Source: a virus
DNA length: 21,248 nt
Virus record (IMG/VR): IMGVR_UViG_3300026077_000371
Span: 1-21,248 of that record
Strand: one strand, 5' to 3'
In this document: piece after piece, positions 1 to 7,373 of the stretch
Layout: each line of letters opens with the position of its first letter
How positions within the stretch are numbered: position 1 is the stretch's first letter
The notes under the pieces: model-generated
Seen by the model: the letters and a program-made list of their open reading frames with translations, nothing else
Databases searched by the model: none
What the model was told of the DNA's origin: nothing
Translations under genes and position numbers: made by a program

Positions 1-11
1 CACTAAGCATT

Positions 12-40
12 AAAGCACCTCTACAACTGGGGTGCTTTTT
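12..40 (+). terminator. Rho-independent terminator
   Basis: AAAGCACC (12-19) can pair with GGTGCTTT (31-38) to give an 8-bp stem, followed by a T run at 36-40. This is a classic intrinsic terminator. It would end transcription arriving from the left, upstream of the first gene here, and so insulates the early region. Confidence 0.75.
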
Positions 41-100
41 CTATTGTGCTAATTGATACAAGGTGTAGTTTTCATTTCCATATGGACACATAACCCACAT

Positions 101-121
101 ATTTGGTGTACACTTAGCAAA
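101..121 (+). promoter_or_regulatory. SP6-like promoter or palindromic operator, copy 1
   Basis: The site contains TGGTGTACACT (104-114) followed by TAGCAAA. It matches the site at 2952-2972 at 19 of 21 positions, and its palindromic core recurs at 17952-17961. It resembles the SP6 RNA polymerase promoter (ATTTAGGTGACACTATAG) if one or two single-base gaps are allowed. It lies 60-80 bases upstream of the first gene. Function is inferred: either a phage RNA polymerase promoter or an operator for the MarR-like regulator at 2978. Confidence 0.45.
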
Positions 122-180
122 TCAAAGTTATACATAAAACGTGGAGAAATTCACGATACCTCTTCTCACTGGTTTATTAA

Positions 181-387
181 ATGAATGAATTGTATTTGGT
201 CTACGATGTTAAGTATCGAGATAGACAGGGAAATATAAGAATATTTAGTTGTTTAGATAGTGATAGCTGCTCTGCTAGGAGACAAGCTATGAGAATGGTT
301 AACGACCTCGCTGAGTATGAGGGTACTATTCTCACTGTTCTGGTTGCAAAAGACGATAAGGAGTGGAGTAATGGACTTACTGTATGA
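181..387 (+). CDS. small early protein, unknown function (68 aa)
   Basis: A 68-residue protein that I do not recognise. It reads as an alternation of short beta-like segments (LYLVYDVKYRD, IRIFSCLD) and one helix (ARRQAMRMVNDLAEY), with no Cys motif, signal peptide or membrane segment. The first ATG is at 181; a second in-frame ATG at 185 is out of frame and not an alternative. No good ribosome binding site precedes it. It overlaps the RNA polymerase start by 17 bases, which suggests translational coupling. In T7 this position holds small host-takeover genes, but nothing here resembles T7 gp0.3 or gp0.7. Confidence 0.6.
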   Translation: MNELYLVYDVKYRDRQGNIRIFSCLDSDSCSARRQAMRMVNDLAEYEGTILTVLVAKDDKEWSNGLTV

Positions 388-2716
388 TTTCGCAAGGCAA
401 CTAAAAGCCGAGACAAACCAGCGTGAGATCGGGAGACTGAAGAACACTAACGCAACTATAAAAGCAGAACAAAGAAGTTACGCATCAAACACTATATATG
501 GACAAACGATATTAAAACATCATACAGAATTAATAGCGAATGAAGTACAAGATAGATTGCATTTACTAAGGCGAGGTAAAGCCGCTGTTGATGCTGTTGT
601 AGTTAATAAACATCTGAAGGAAGCTAACCACGAGACCTTAGCGGTTATTGGCTTAAAGGTAATGCTCGATGTACTGGGGAAAGAGTCGAAGCCCGTCTTA
701 GCTGATCTCACTGTGCCTCTTGGTCAGGCTGTAGAAGTTGAGCTTCGCTTGTCTCACTATTTCAATGAGAACCCAGACCTTTATAAAAGAATCGAGAAGT
801 CTTTTCACTCTTCTACTGGTACAAGACAAAAGGCATCAGTTTTTAGACTGAGGTTCAATAGAGAGAATATTGATTGGAAGCCGTGGACACGGAGAGAAAG
901 ACATATCATTGGTTCCTTCTTGCTCGATTGTATAAATAGAAAAACAAGTTGGGTTAAAAAAGAAACCATCACCCAAGGCAAGAAATCAAAGAAAACTTGC
1001 ATGAGATATAGTGAGGACTTTCTTGGATTAAAGGAAGCAATCATAAACAAAGCGCAGCACCTAGCTTTTTGCGCTGAACCTATGTTCTGTGAACCACTTG
1101 ATTGGTCTAATGAAGAGTCTGGAGGTTGGCTAACAAGTGAGGTTAAAGACATGTTCCCACTGGTCAGAACTCATAGTGGATCATTACCAAGATGTAAGCA
1201 GGGAGATATTCCTATTCGCACTTTGAATAACATGCAACATGTGAAATTCAAGGTAGACACGAATACCCTTGCTGTTGTCAAGTGGGCTAAAGAAACTGGG
1301 CAAACGATAGGCAAGTTTCGTATTGAGAATCGTAAGGACTTTACAGCCACTCTTCCAGAACACCCATCTGAGGAGGAGCTAAAGGACTACAAACGTCTTA
1401 GACGTGACATTGAAAACTTTAATGCACAACTCGAACAGAAGAATTACAGGACATTAGAGACTGTATTAATTGCTGAGAAATTTGCTGATGAGCCTAAGTT
1501 CTATATCCCTATGTCTTTTGGATACCGAGGACGGATTTATTGTTTAACTCACTATTTAAATCCCCAAGGTACTGACTTAGATAAGTCACTATTGCTATTT
1601 GCGGACGAGTCACCAGTTGATGAATACTGGTTGGCTTTTCATTGTGCCACCACTCATGGTCTTGATAAGGAATCTTTGATGGACAGAGTTGCATGGACAA
1701 GAGCTAATACAGACCACATTACCAAAGTGGCTACAAACCCAATAGATAACAGAGACTTATGGATTACCGCAGAAGAACCTTGGACACACTTACAGAGTTG
1801 TTACTGGTATTGGTTATGTTGTATTGCGAAAAAAAGCAAGACATCAGGCTTAATGATTGGTATTGATGCTACTTGTTCAGCACTTCAACACCTATCCGCT
1901 GCTACCCGTTCCTACAGTGGAGGCTCACTTGTCAACCTAACACCCTCTGATAAACCTAAAGATGGTTATGCAGTTGTGGCAGAAGTATCTAAACAATACA
2001 TTCGTCCAGAGCTACATAAATACATAGATAGGAAAACTGTTAAGAGAGTATGTATGACCACTTCATATGGTCTTACTTATAGATCTGCTAAAGGATACAT
2101 AAGAGAAGCACTAATAGAAAAAGGCTGTGACTTGTCACAAACTGGAGTACTTAAAGAAGTAACCGATGCTGTGTACCGCAAAGCTGTACCAGAAGTCTTT
2201 GATGGTGCTATTAAACTTATGAATTTCTGGAGGACTATACCTAAACAAGTACTTGAATCACGAGACCGAATACAGTGGACAACACCGAGCGGCTTTGAAG
2301 TGGTGCAAGACTTAAGGTTCTCACAAACAACAAGAGTTGACACACGACTGATGGGATCAGTCATTGCATGCCAACTCGCTACTGGGTGGGGTAAGCCCGA
2401 TATGCAACATCACATCGGAGCTATAAGCCCAAATATAGTACATAGCTGGGACTCATCGTTAATTCATCTCACTTTTAGTGAGCCTGAGTTCACAAATGGT
2501 AACATTCCATTCGCTTGTGTACATGATTGTGTGCTTGGAAGATCATCTGACATGACATTTATTTCTAAACTTGTGCGTCAAAAGTTTGTTGATATGTATA
2601 AACAAAACATATTAATGGAATGGTGTGAACAAGTTGGAGTAACTTTTGATGAATCAGTAATGGTTAATACGTTAAATATTCAAGATGTTCTTTTAAGCGA
2701 TTACTTTTTTTGTTAA
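371..2716 (+). CDS. T7-like single-subunit RNA polymerase
   Basis: DNA-directed RNA polymerase of the T7/SP6 family, which transcribes middle and late phage genes from phage promoters. All catalytic motifs are visible: YRGRIY with NPQGTD (T7 WRGRVY/NPQGND); motif A with the metal-binding Asp in GIDATCSALQH (D499, T7 D537); motif B in KRVCMTTSYG (K558 and Y566, T7 K631 and Y639); PNIVHSWDSS; and motif C in VHDC (D719, T7 D812). The ATG at 371 is chosen because GGAGTGGAG (360-368) precedes it. The reading frame is open further upstream to 317, but that extension overlaps the preceding gene and lacks such a site. At 781 aa it is shorter than T7 (883), in line with cyanophage homologues. The 49-aa gene begins immediately after the stop. 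Confidence 0.97.
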   Translation: MDLLYDFARQLKAETNQREIGRLKNTNATIKAEQRSYASNTIYGQTILKHHTELIANEVQDRLHLLRRGKAAVDAVVVNKHLKEANHETLAVIGLKVMLDVLGKESKPVLADLTVPLGQAVEVELRLSHYFNENPDLYKRIEKSFHSSTGTRQKASVFRLRFNRENIDWKPWTRRERHIIGSFLLDCINRKTSWVKKETITQGKKSKKTCMRYSEDFLGLKEAIINKAQHLAFCAEPMFCEPLDWSNEESGGWLTSEVKDMFPLVRTHSGSLPRCKQGDIPIRTLNNMQHVKFKVDTNTLAVVKWAKETGQTIGKFRIENRKDFTATLPEHPSEEELKDYKRLRRDIENFNAQLEQKNYRTLETVLIAEKFADEPKFYIPMSFGYRGRIYCLTHYLNPQGTDLDKSLLLFADESPVDEYWLAFHCATTHGLDKESLMDRVAWTRANTDHITKVATNPIDNRDLWITAEEPWTHLQSCYWYWLCCIAKKSKTSGLMIGIDATCSALQHLSAATRSYSGGSLVNLTPSDKPKDGYAVVAEVSKQYIRPELHKYIDRKTVKRVCMTTSYGLTYRSAKGYIREALIEKGCDLSQTGVLKEVTDAVYRKAVPEVFDGAIKLMNFWRTIPKQVLESRDRIQWTTPSGFEVVQDLRFSQTTRVDTRLMGSVIACQLATGWGKPDMQHHIGAISPNIVHSWDSSLIHLTFSEPEFTNGNIPFACVHDCVLGRSSDMTFISKLVRQKFVDMYKQNILMEWCEQVGVTFDESVMVNTLNIQDVLLSDYFFC

Positions 2717-2866
2717 ATGAAAAAACCGAAACCGCCTGAAAATGCAACGCTTGTAGAGCGTATTCAATTCTATGTAGATAACAATCAGATTATTGAGGCT
2801 AAAACCTTAGCACTTCTAGGGGACACTTTGGAGGAAGCATTTAGCTGGGATACAGAATTTATCTAA
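2717..2866 (+). CDS. small protein, unknown function (49 aa)
   Basis: Its ATG follows the polymerase stop with no gap, so it is probably translated by re-initiation. The 49-residue product starts with a basic Pro-rich stretch (KKPKPPENA), continues with a helix-like segment, and has an acidic C-terminal part (LEEAFSWDTEFI). No known motif is recognised. It lies between the polymerase gene and the AT-rich gap before the regulator. Coding status is supported by the tight spacing and a normal composition; the function is unknown. Confidence 0.6.
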   Translation: MKKPKPPENATLVERIQFYVDNNQIIEAKTLALLGDTLEEAFSWDTEFI

Positions 2867-2977
2867 GTTTTGTATAAAAGGCGACTCACTGTTCTGAGTT
2901 TGAACTATAGTTTAAATAACAATTTGTATCGGCTACTACTTTAAATTAAGTATCTGGTGTACACTCAGGAAAGTGAA
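2867..2977. other. AT-rich intergenic gap, candidate replication origin
   Basis: A 111-base gap with no gene in an otherwise packed genome. Bases 2901-2950 are about 76% A+T and include TATAGTTTAAAT. The gap ends in the second copy of the GGTGTACAC motif. In T7 the primary replication origin lies just downstream of the RNA polymerase gene, in an AT-rich block next to phage promoters. The position and composition here are the same in kind, but origin function is inference only. Confidence 0.3.
2952..2973 (+). promoter_or_regulatory. SP6-like promoter or palindromic operator, copy 2
   Basis: CTGGTGTACACTCAGGAAAG lies at 2954-2973, nearly identical to the copy at 101-121. The 10-bp core GGTGTACACT (2956-2965) is almost perfectly palindromic. 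If transcription began at the GG of GGAAAG, the leader before the regulator's ATG at 2978 would be only about 10 bases and would begin inside its ribosome binding site. That favours an operator, or a promoter that mainly serves genes further downstream. Confidence 0.45.
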
Positions 2978-3334
2978 ATGCCAAGTCCCATTACTAACCA
3001 ATCAGCCCACAAAGCATACATGGTCATGGAGTTACTACGCTCCTCGGGTGAGCGAGAGTTTCCTATGCAACTGGCATCATGCTTTTTTTATATAGCTGCA
3101 CATGATGGTTGCGAACAGCAAGAATTAATCGACGCTGTTAACATCAGTCATTCGTCAGTAAGTAGAAATGTATCTTGGTTAGGTGGAAAACACCGCCTTG
3201 ATAATAGAAAGGGCTTAGAATTAGTAAGTCGAGAACGTAACCCAAAAAATTACAAATCTTGGCTGCTGTACCTTACACCAAAGGGACGGCAATGGGCGAA
3301 GCAGATCGAAAATTTACTCACTGTTTCCGCATGA
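2978..3334 (+). CDS. MarR-like winged-helix transcriptional regulator
   Basis: A 118-residue protein with the pattern of MarR-type DNA-binding proteins. It has a helix-turn-helix at about residues 47-68 (QQELIDAVNISHSSVSRNVSWL region), a basic wing at about 79-100, then LTPKGRQWAKQIE, which resembles the conserved MarR end of the wing and following helix. The ATG at 2978 is chosen over an upstream GTG at 2957 because AGGAAAG (2967-2973) precedes it and the GTG lies inside the palindromic motif. The stop overlaps the integrase ATG (ATGA), so the two are co-translated. The likely role is control of integration or early phage transcription; target and ligand are unknown. Confidence 0.75.
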   Translation: MPSPITNQSAHKAYMVMELLRSSGEREFPMQLASCFFYIAAHDGCEQQELIDAVNISHSSVSRNVSWLGGKHRLDNRKGLELVSRERNPKNYKSWLLYLTPKGRQWAKQIENLLTVSA

Positions 3335-4323
3335 CCAGACAAATAACCGTGAAGGACTGTATAGACCATACAGCCCGTTCTCACTGGAAAAACATGAGAA
3401 GTTATAAAACTTCCATGATGTATGCAAAACTATTTATGGATTGCAGAAGTCCATCAACACCTATTAAAAAGTTGTTGAAGGGCGATTACTGGATTAAAAC
3501 TCAGAACATGCTTCTGGAGGATCATCCACGCTGGACACATGCGACTGTGAATAGAACAATCACAGCGGCTCGCACCGCTATTAACAAGGCTAGAAAAGCT
3601 GGACTACATGAATTTCTTCTACCTGAGATTGATAAGTTGAAGGAGAATAAGTGTCGTATGGTTTGGTTAACTAGAAGCCAAGTTGATAACATAGCCAATG
3701 TTGCTGAAGAGATCTTTGATATGAAAGATTTAAGTGATGCGATTCTTGTTAGTGCCTATACAGGTATCAGACAAGATGAACTACTTAAATTAAGAGTTAA
3801 AGATTTAGATCAACATCACAAATCTCTCCATGTTGGAGGGATGCAATATCTAGTAACCAAGGCTAATGAAATTAGACATTTGCCTATTGGTGAAATCAAC
3901 CGAATATGGGACATTCTTAATACAAGATGTACTCACCTCGATTCACGAGACAGAATATTCGGAGACTGTTGGCGTAATGGTCAAGCCTTACGAAGACAGT
4001 TCTACAAAGTCCGTGACTATTGTGGACTAGATGATGGAGTAGTTTGGCATACTCTTCGTCATAGTTACGGAACATGGTTGGCAGAGACTGAATCGGTCAG
4101 TACGATTCAAGCTTTGATGGGACATGCTTCAAGCACTACCACTGAGCGTTATGTTAAGGTCAACCCAACCAGACTAAGAACAGCATTATCTTCACTGAAT
4201 GACAAACAGCCAAATGAGTTTGCTTCAGTGTCCGATGATATGATTTCCGAGTTGAAAGCCCAGATCAAAAAAGAATTGATGCTGGAGTTTCTCAATAAGG
4301 ATAAAACCAGCTTAACCGCATAG
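3331..4323 (+). CDS. int: tyrosine recombinase / phage integrase
   Basis: Site-specific recombinase of the lambda integrase family, about 330 aa. The catalytic set is complete: Arg in YTGIRQDELL (R147), Lys in TKANEIRH (K177), HTLR (H240, R243), His in LMGHASS (H265) and the nucleophile Tyr in TERYVKV (Y274). An N-terminal SAM-like DNA-binding domain precedes it (about residues 1-110). The ATG at 3331 overlaps the regulator stop as ATGA; an upstream in-frame ATG at 3295 would add 12 residues and is less likely. A region of inverted repeats and a strong terminator follow directly. Integrases occur in P-SSP7-type cyanophages, although lysogeny has rarely been shown for them. Confidence 0.93.
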   Translation: MTRQITVKDCIDHTARSHWKNMRSYKTSMMYAKLFMDCRSPSTPIKKLLKGDYWIKTQNMLLEDHPRWTHATVNRTITAARTAINKARKAGLHEFLLPEIDKLKENKCRMVWLTRSQVDNIANVAEEIFDMKDLSDAILVSAYTGIRQDELLKLRVKDLDQHHKSLHVGGMQYLVTKANEIRHLPIGEINRIWDILNTRCTHLDSRDRIFGDCWRNGQALRRQFYKVRDYCGLDDGVVWHTLRHSYGTWLAETESVSTIQALMGHASSTTTERYVKVNPTRLRTALSSLNDKQPNEFASVSDDMISELKAQIKKELMLEFLNKDKTSLTA

Positions 4324-4332
4324 GTTAAGATT

Positions 4333-4405
4333 AACAGTAGATCTCGGCTAATTGCTTTAGTTGTGTTTAGTGGGTTAGCCGAGATCCCCTGCTATCGCTA
4401 CTGTT
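4333..4405. repeat. long inverted repeat after int, candidate attP region
   Basis: GATCTCGGCTAA (4340-4351) and TTAGCCGAGATC (4375-4386) form a perfect 12-bp inverted repeat with a 23-base loop. An outer arm AACAGTAG (4333-4340) matches CTACTGTT (4398-4405). Smaller inverted repeats flank it: GTTAA-GA-TTAAC (4324-4335) and TTAAGT-CC-ACTTAA (4441-4454). Position directly behind the integrase gene suggests an attachment or recombinase-binding region. I see no tRNA 3' end here of the kind reported for P-SSP7, so the core site is undefined. It could also be a structured RNA or a processing site. Confidence 0.45.
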
Positions 4406-4468
4406 TAAACAGCACACGCTGGTTTTAGGTTCTGGCATATTTAAGTCCACTTAACCAACTGAAAACTA

Positions 4469-4506
4469 CCTCGTATAGATAACTTCCTTTCTATACGGGG
4501 TTTTTT
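4469..4506 (+). terminator. Rho-independent terminator after int
   Basis: CCTCGTATAGA (4469-4479) pairs with TCTATACGGGG (4490-4500), giving 11 bp with one G-T pair and a 10-base loop, followed by six T (4501-4506). It separates the regulator-integrase module from the replication operon. Confidence 0.88.
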
Positions 4507-4539
4507 AGTGTCTATTCTCAATTACAGGTATGACCTAAA

Positions 4540-4707
4540 ATGAGCTGTAAAAAACCAATAACAATCGAACAGCGGGAAATAGACCGCATGAGTGCTAATG
4601 AGTACTCTTTTTTTTTGGCTCACGGCGATGATGCCTTGGACAAAAAGAAACTAAACGAAGCTGAGTACGAAAGGTACTTAGCCAGAAATCTTATTTACGA
4701 CATCTAA
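4540..4707 (+). CDS. small acidic/helical protein, unknown function (55 aa)
   Basis: First gene after the terminator and probably the first of the replication operon. The 55-residue product has a Cys/Lys-rich start, then a helix-rich body with many charged residues (KKKLNEAEYERYLARN). No known family is recognised. A run of nine T within the Ser-Phe-Phe-Leu codons (about 4608-4616) is a possible slippage point, but the frame is open through it. It ends four bases before the SSB ATG, so the two are presumably coupled. Confidence 0.6.
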   Translation: MSCKKPITIEQREIDRMSANEYSFFLAHGDDALDKKKLNEAEYERYLARNLIYDI

Positions 4708-4711
4708 GCCT

Positions 4712-5281
4712 ATGGCAAACGAGTATATCTTCCCGACCAAACTAGAAGGATACATAAGAGTTGATGAAAATGGTGGTAAGTACGACAACCGCTGCTTTTC
4801 ATTCACCCTACCAACCGACATCCGTACAAAAATGGATGAGGATAGGGAACAATTACTAGCTTGGCTCGAAACAAAACCAAATGCAAAAAGCGCCGTCACG
4901 AGACCTGCAAAATGGGAAGGGAAAGACGTAGTTTCATACAACTATGACGGCAAGAAAAGTAAAGCTCCAATCTTTGTTGATACAGAAGGAACACCTTTAG
5001 GAAAGGACGTTCTTAAATCACTGGGTAAAGGATCAGAAGTACAGTTAATAGTGCAGCAAAAGCCGTATTGTGTAAGCGGTGTAAAGGGAACTTCCTTTCA
5101 TGTAATAGCTGCAAGAGTACATAAGCTGGTTACTTTCTCAGGTGCATCAGACAAAGGAGAGTTATCTATAGAGGACATCAACAGTATGTTCCTTAAAACT
5201 GAGGGATATAAACAAGATCAACCAGTAGTAACCGATGCTTCACCGAGCAGTTACGAACCGTCCTACGAAGTTGATTTCTAA
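4712..5281 (+). CDS. ssb: gp2.5-like single-stranded DNA binding protein
   Basis: 189 aa, placed directly before the gp3-like endonuclease as in T7. The body has the mixed beta-strand pattern of the OB-fold gp2.5 family (FVDTEGTPL, GSEVQLIVQQKPY, VKGTSFHVIAARVHKLV). The C-terminus is acidic and ends in an aromatic residue (SYEVDF). In T7 the acidic tail and terminal Phe of gp2.5 contact the DNA polymerase and helicase. Expected role: coating single strands at the fork and aiding annealing. Its last base is the first base of the next gene's ATG. Identification rests on position, length and tail rather than on strong motifs. Confidence 0.82.
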   Translation: MANEYIFPTKLEGYIRVDENGGKYDNRCFSFTLPTDIRTKMDEDREQLLAWLETKPNAKSAVTRPAKWEGKDVVSYNYDGKKSKAPIFVDTEGTPLGKDVLKSLGKGSEVQLIVQQKPYCVSGVKGTSFHVIAARVHKLVTFSGASDKGELSIEDINSMFLKTEGYKQDQPVVTDASPSSYEPSYEVDF

Positions 5282-5670
5282 TGACCTATCGCTCAGGTTT
5301 GGAAGAGCGTGTAGCAAAGATATTTGATATAAATTCTATCCCGTATAAATACGAGAGTAAGAAATATAAATACGTTATCGAAAGCAACTATACCCCCGAC
5401 TTCTTTGTTGGTGGTTTAGTTCTCGAAGTGAAAGGTTTCTTTAAACCTGAACAGAGAAGAAAGATGTTAGCGGTAAAGCGTCAGCATCCAGAGCTAGATA
5501 TACGCATGATTTTCCAACGCAATAACACCTTAAGTAAATCATCTAAAACTCACTATGGAGATTGGTGCGACAAGCATGGATTTCCTTGGTGCATATTCCC
5601 TCACATCCCAAAGGAGTGGTTCAATGAGCTACCAAAACCTAATAACAAAAAAGCAAGTGGTAAAGAGTGA
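5281..5670 (+). CDS. T7 gp3-like endonuclease I (Holliday junction resolvase)
   Basis: 129 aa, close in pattern to T7 endonuclease I, which resolves branched DNA and helps degrade host DNA. Matching segments are RSGLEER (T7 RSGLEDK), YTPDFF (T7 YTPDFL), LEVKGFF (T7 VETKGLW), QHPELDIRMIF (T7 QHPELDIRIVF) and YGDWCDKHG (T7 YGEFCEKHG). The catalytic acids and Lys correspond to E8, D40, E49 and K51. It overlaps SSB by one base and the next gene by 47 bases. The T7 lysozyme gene (3.5), which follows gp3 in T7, is absent; a 57-aa unknown takes its place. Confidence 0.95.
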   Translation: MTYRSGLEERVAKIFDINSIPYKYESKKYKYVIESNYTPDFFVGGLVLEVKGFFKPEQRRKMLAVKRQHPELDIRMIFQRNNTLSKSSKTHYGDWCDKHGFPWCIFPHIPKEWFNELPKPNNKKASGKE

Positions 5671-5797
5671 CTTCCTGTTTCTCTCACTTGATGCTTGGGT
5701 AGAACAATTTCAAGGGGAGATTCCCTTTCAAGAGATAGTTGAAGTGATGAGAGATTACGTCGAACTCGCTGACGACTTTTATGGATTCCCAAAATGA
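5624..5797 (+). CDS. small protein, unknown function (57 aa)
   Basis: Starts at ATG 5624, preceded by AAGGAG at 5611-5616 with ideal spacing, inside the 3' end of the endonuclease gene in another frame. It ends inside the start of the primase gene. The 57-residue product is acidic in its second half (EVMRDYVELADDFYGFPK) and has aromatic residues, but no known motif. It occupies the T7 gene 3.5 slot and is far too short to be an amidase/lysozyme: there is no zinc-ligand pattern. The strong ribosome binding site is the main reason to believe it is real. Confidence 0.65.
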   Translation: MSYQNLITKKQVVKSDFLFLSLDAWVEQFQGEIPFQEIVEVMRDYVELADDFYGFPK

Positions 5798-7373
5798 ATT
5801 TGTTCGCCATGAAGCATGTCCTTTCTGTACTAGCAGCGATGCCTTTGCTGTTTACTCAGATGGATCAGGCTATTGCTTCTCATGCGGCAACCATCGTCGC
5901 AGTGAAAACAACAATAGAAAAGAGCCAATGTCATCAACTCAGACCAACAGTACGAGAGTTTCGTATGACGGAGACTTCGCCCGCATCACCTCTCGAAATA
6001 TAACCGAAGATACTTGTAGGAAATTTAATGTCAGGATCGATACTGTACGGAATGTTATTAAGTTCCCGTACTATTCAGATACGGGGAGAATTGTGGCATA
6101 TAAGGAGAGAACGAAAGCGAAGGGTTTTTCGTGGAAGGGTAAAAATGAAGGTCATCGGCTTTTTGGTCAGCATCTATTCGGTAGTGGTAAAACTATTGTG
6201 GTTGTTGAAGGAGAGCTTGATGCACTTGCTACCTTCCAAGCAAGGCCGAACTGGGCGGTAGTGTCCATTGATTGTGGAGCAAAGGCAGCAAAGAAATCTC
6301 TGTTGTCTCAGCTCGACTATCTACTTGGCTTCGATGAAATCGTACTTATGTTCGATAACGATGAAGCTGGCACAAATGCCACCGCAGAATGTATCTCCTT
6401 ATTCCCACCTGAAAGAGTTTTTATAGCAGCTCTTGGAACATACAAAGATGCTTGTGAAGCATTGATAGCAAAGGATAGTGAGGCAATACGCCAAGCTATA
6501 TGGAACAAGAAAACATATTCACCTAAGTCCATCATTGATGGGCGTAATCTATTTGATCTAGTAAGTAAACCATTACACGGCAAAGATGCTGACTACCCAT
6601 ACAAAGCTGTAAACGAAATGACATCAGGACTCCGTTTTGGAGAACTCGTATGTTTAACAAGTGGTAGTGGCGTTGGGAAGAGTACCATTTGCGGTGAAAT
6701 ATCTCAGGCGTTAGTCGATCAAAATTTTAAGGTCGGGTACATTGCTTTAGAAGAAAGCGTACAAAGAACAGCACTACGATTAATGAGTGTTGTTGCTAAT
6801 AAACCATTGCATCTAAACAATGACATACCAAAAGAAGAATTAAAGGAAGCCTTTGATAAATCTATTGGTACTGGACAAGTGTTGTTAAGAGATGGATTTG
6901 GCAGCGTTGATCCTAAGTCAATACTGAATGACATGCGTTACTTGGTAAACCAAGGAGTGCAATGGATAATACTAGATCACTTGAGCATATTGTTGTCAGC
7001 AAATGAAGCCGACAATGAAAGACAATTGATAGATAGAACGATGACCCAGCTTCGATGCTTTGTTGAGGAGACAAACGTAGGAATGATACTTGTATCTCAC
7101 TTACGAAGAAGTCAATCAGATAAAGGACATGAGGACGGCAATACCATCTCTCTTAGCCAACTGAGAGGGAGTGGATCTATAGGTCAGTTGAGCGATATTT
7201 GTTTAGGTGTAATCCGCTCAGTCAGTAGTGGTGACAATACATCTAAGGTTGTTTGCCTCAAGAATAGATTTAATGGTCAGACAGGTGAATGTGGAAATCT
7301 TATTTTCCAGAAAGAAACTGGAAGATTAATAGAACATCCAACCGCATTAAATACAGACTATGAATCGTTTTAA
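5781..7373 (+). CDS. gp4-like DNA primase/helicase
   Basis: 530-aa bifunctional replication protein. The N-terminal zinc-binding domain has two Cys pairs, CPFC (C13, C16) and CFSC (C32, C35). The TOPRIM primase domain shows VVEGELDAL (E143) and MFDNDEAG (D192, D194). The C-terminal hexameric RecA-type helicase has a Walker A motif GSGVGKST (295-302), a Walker B-like ILDH (D399), LVSHLRR and a QLRGSGSIGQLSD segment. The C-terminus is acidic and ends in Phe (DYESF), like the T7 gp4 tail that binds the polymerase. It unwinds the fork and makes primers for the lagging strand. It overlaps genes on both sides by 14-17 bases. Confidence 0.97.
   Translation: MDSQNEFVRHEACPFCTSSDAFAVYSDGSGYCFSCGNHRRSENNNRKEPMSSTQTNSTRVSYDGDFARITSRNITEDTCRKFNVRIDTVRNVIKFPYYSDTGRIVAYKERTKAKGFSWKGKNEGHRLFGQHLFGSGKTIVVVEGELDALATFQARPNWAVVSIDCGAKAAKKSLLSQLDYLLGFDEIVLMFDNDEAGTNATAECISLFPPERVFIAALGTYKDACEALIAKDSEAIRQAIWNKKTYSPKSIIDGRNLFDLVSKPLHGKDADYPYKAVNEMTSGLRFGELVCLTSGSGVGKSTICGEISQALVDQNFKVGYIALEESVQRTALRLMSVVANKPLHLNNDIPKEELKEAFDKSIGTGQVLLRDGFGSVDPKSILNDMRYLVNQGVQWIILDHLSILLSANEADNERQLIDRTMTQLRCFVEETNVGMILVSHLRRSQSDKGHEDGNTISLSQLRGSGSIGQLSDICLGVIRSVSSGDNTSKVVCLKNRFNGQTGECGNLIFQKETGRLIEHPTALNTDYESF

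Noticed and set aside
4607-4616. Run of nine T in the 55-aa gene as a frameshift or broken gene
   Set aside because: The frame stays open through the run and ends just before SSB with normal spacing; slippage is possible but nothing requires it.
5548-5561. T7 promoter-like ACTCACTATGGAGA in the endonuclease gene
   Set aside because: It encodes the conserved THYGDW residues of endonuclease I, so the resemblance is explained by protein coding.
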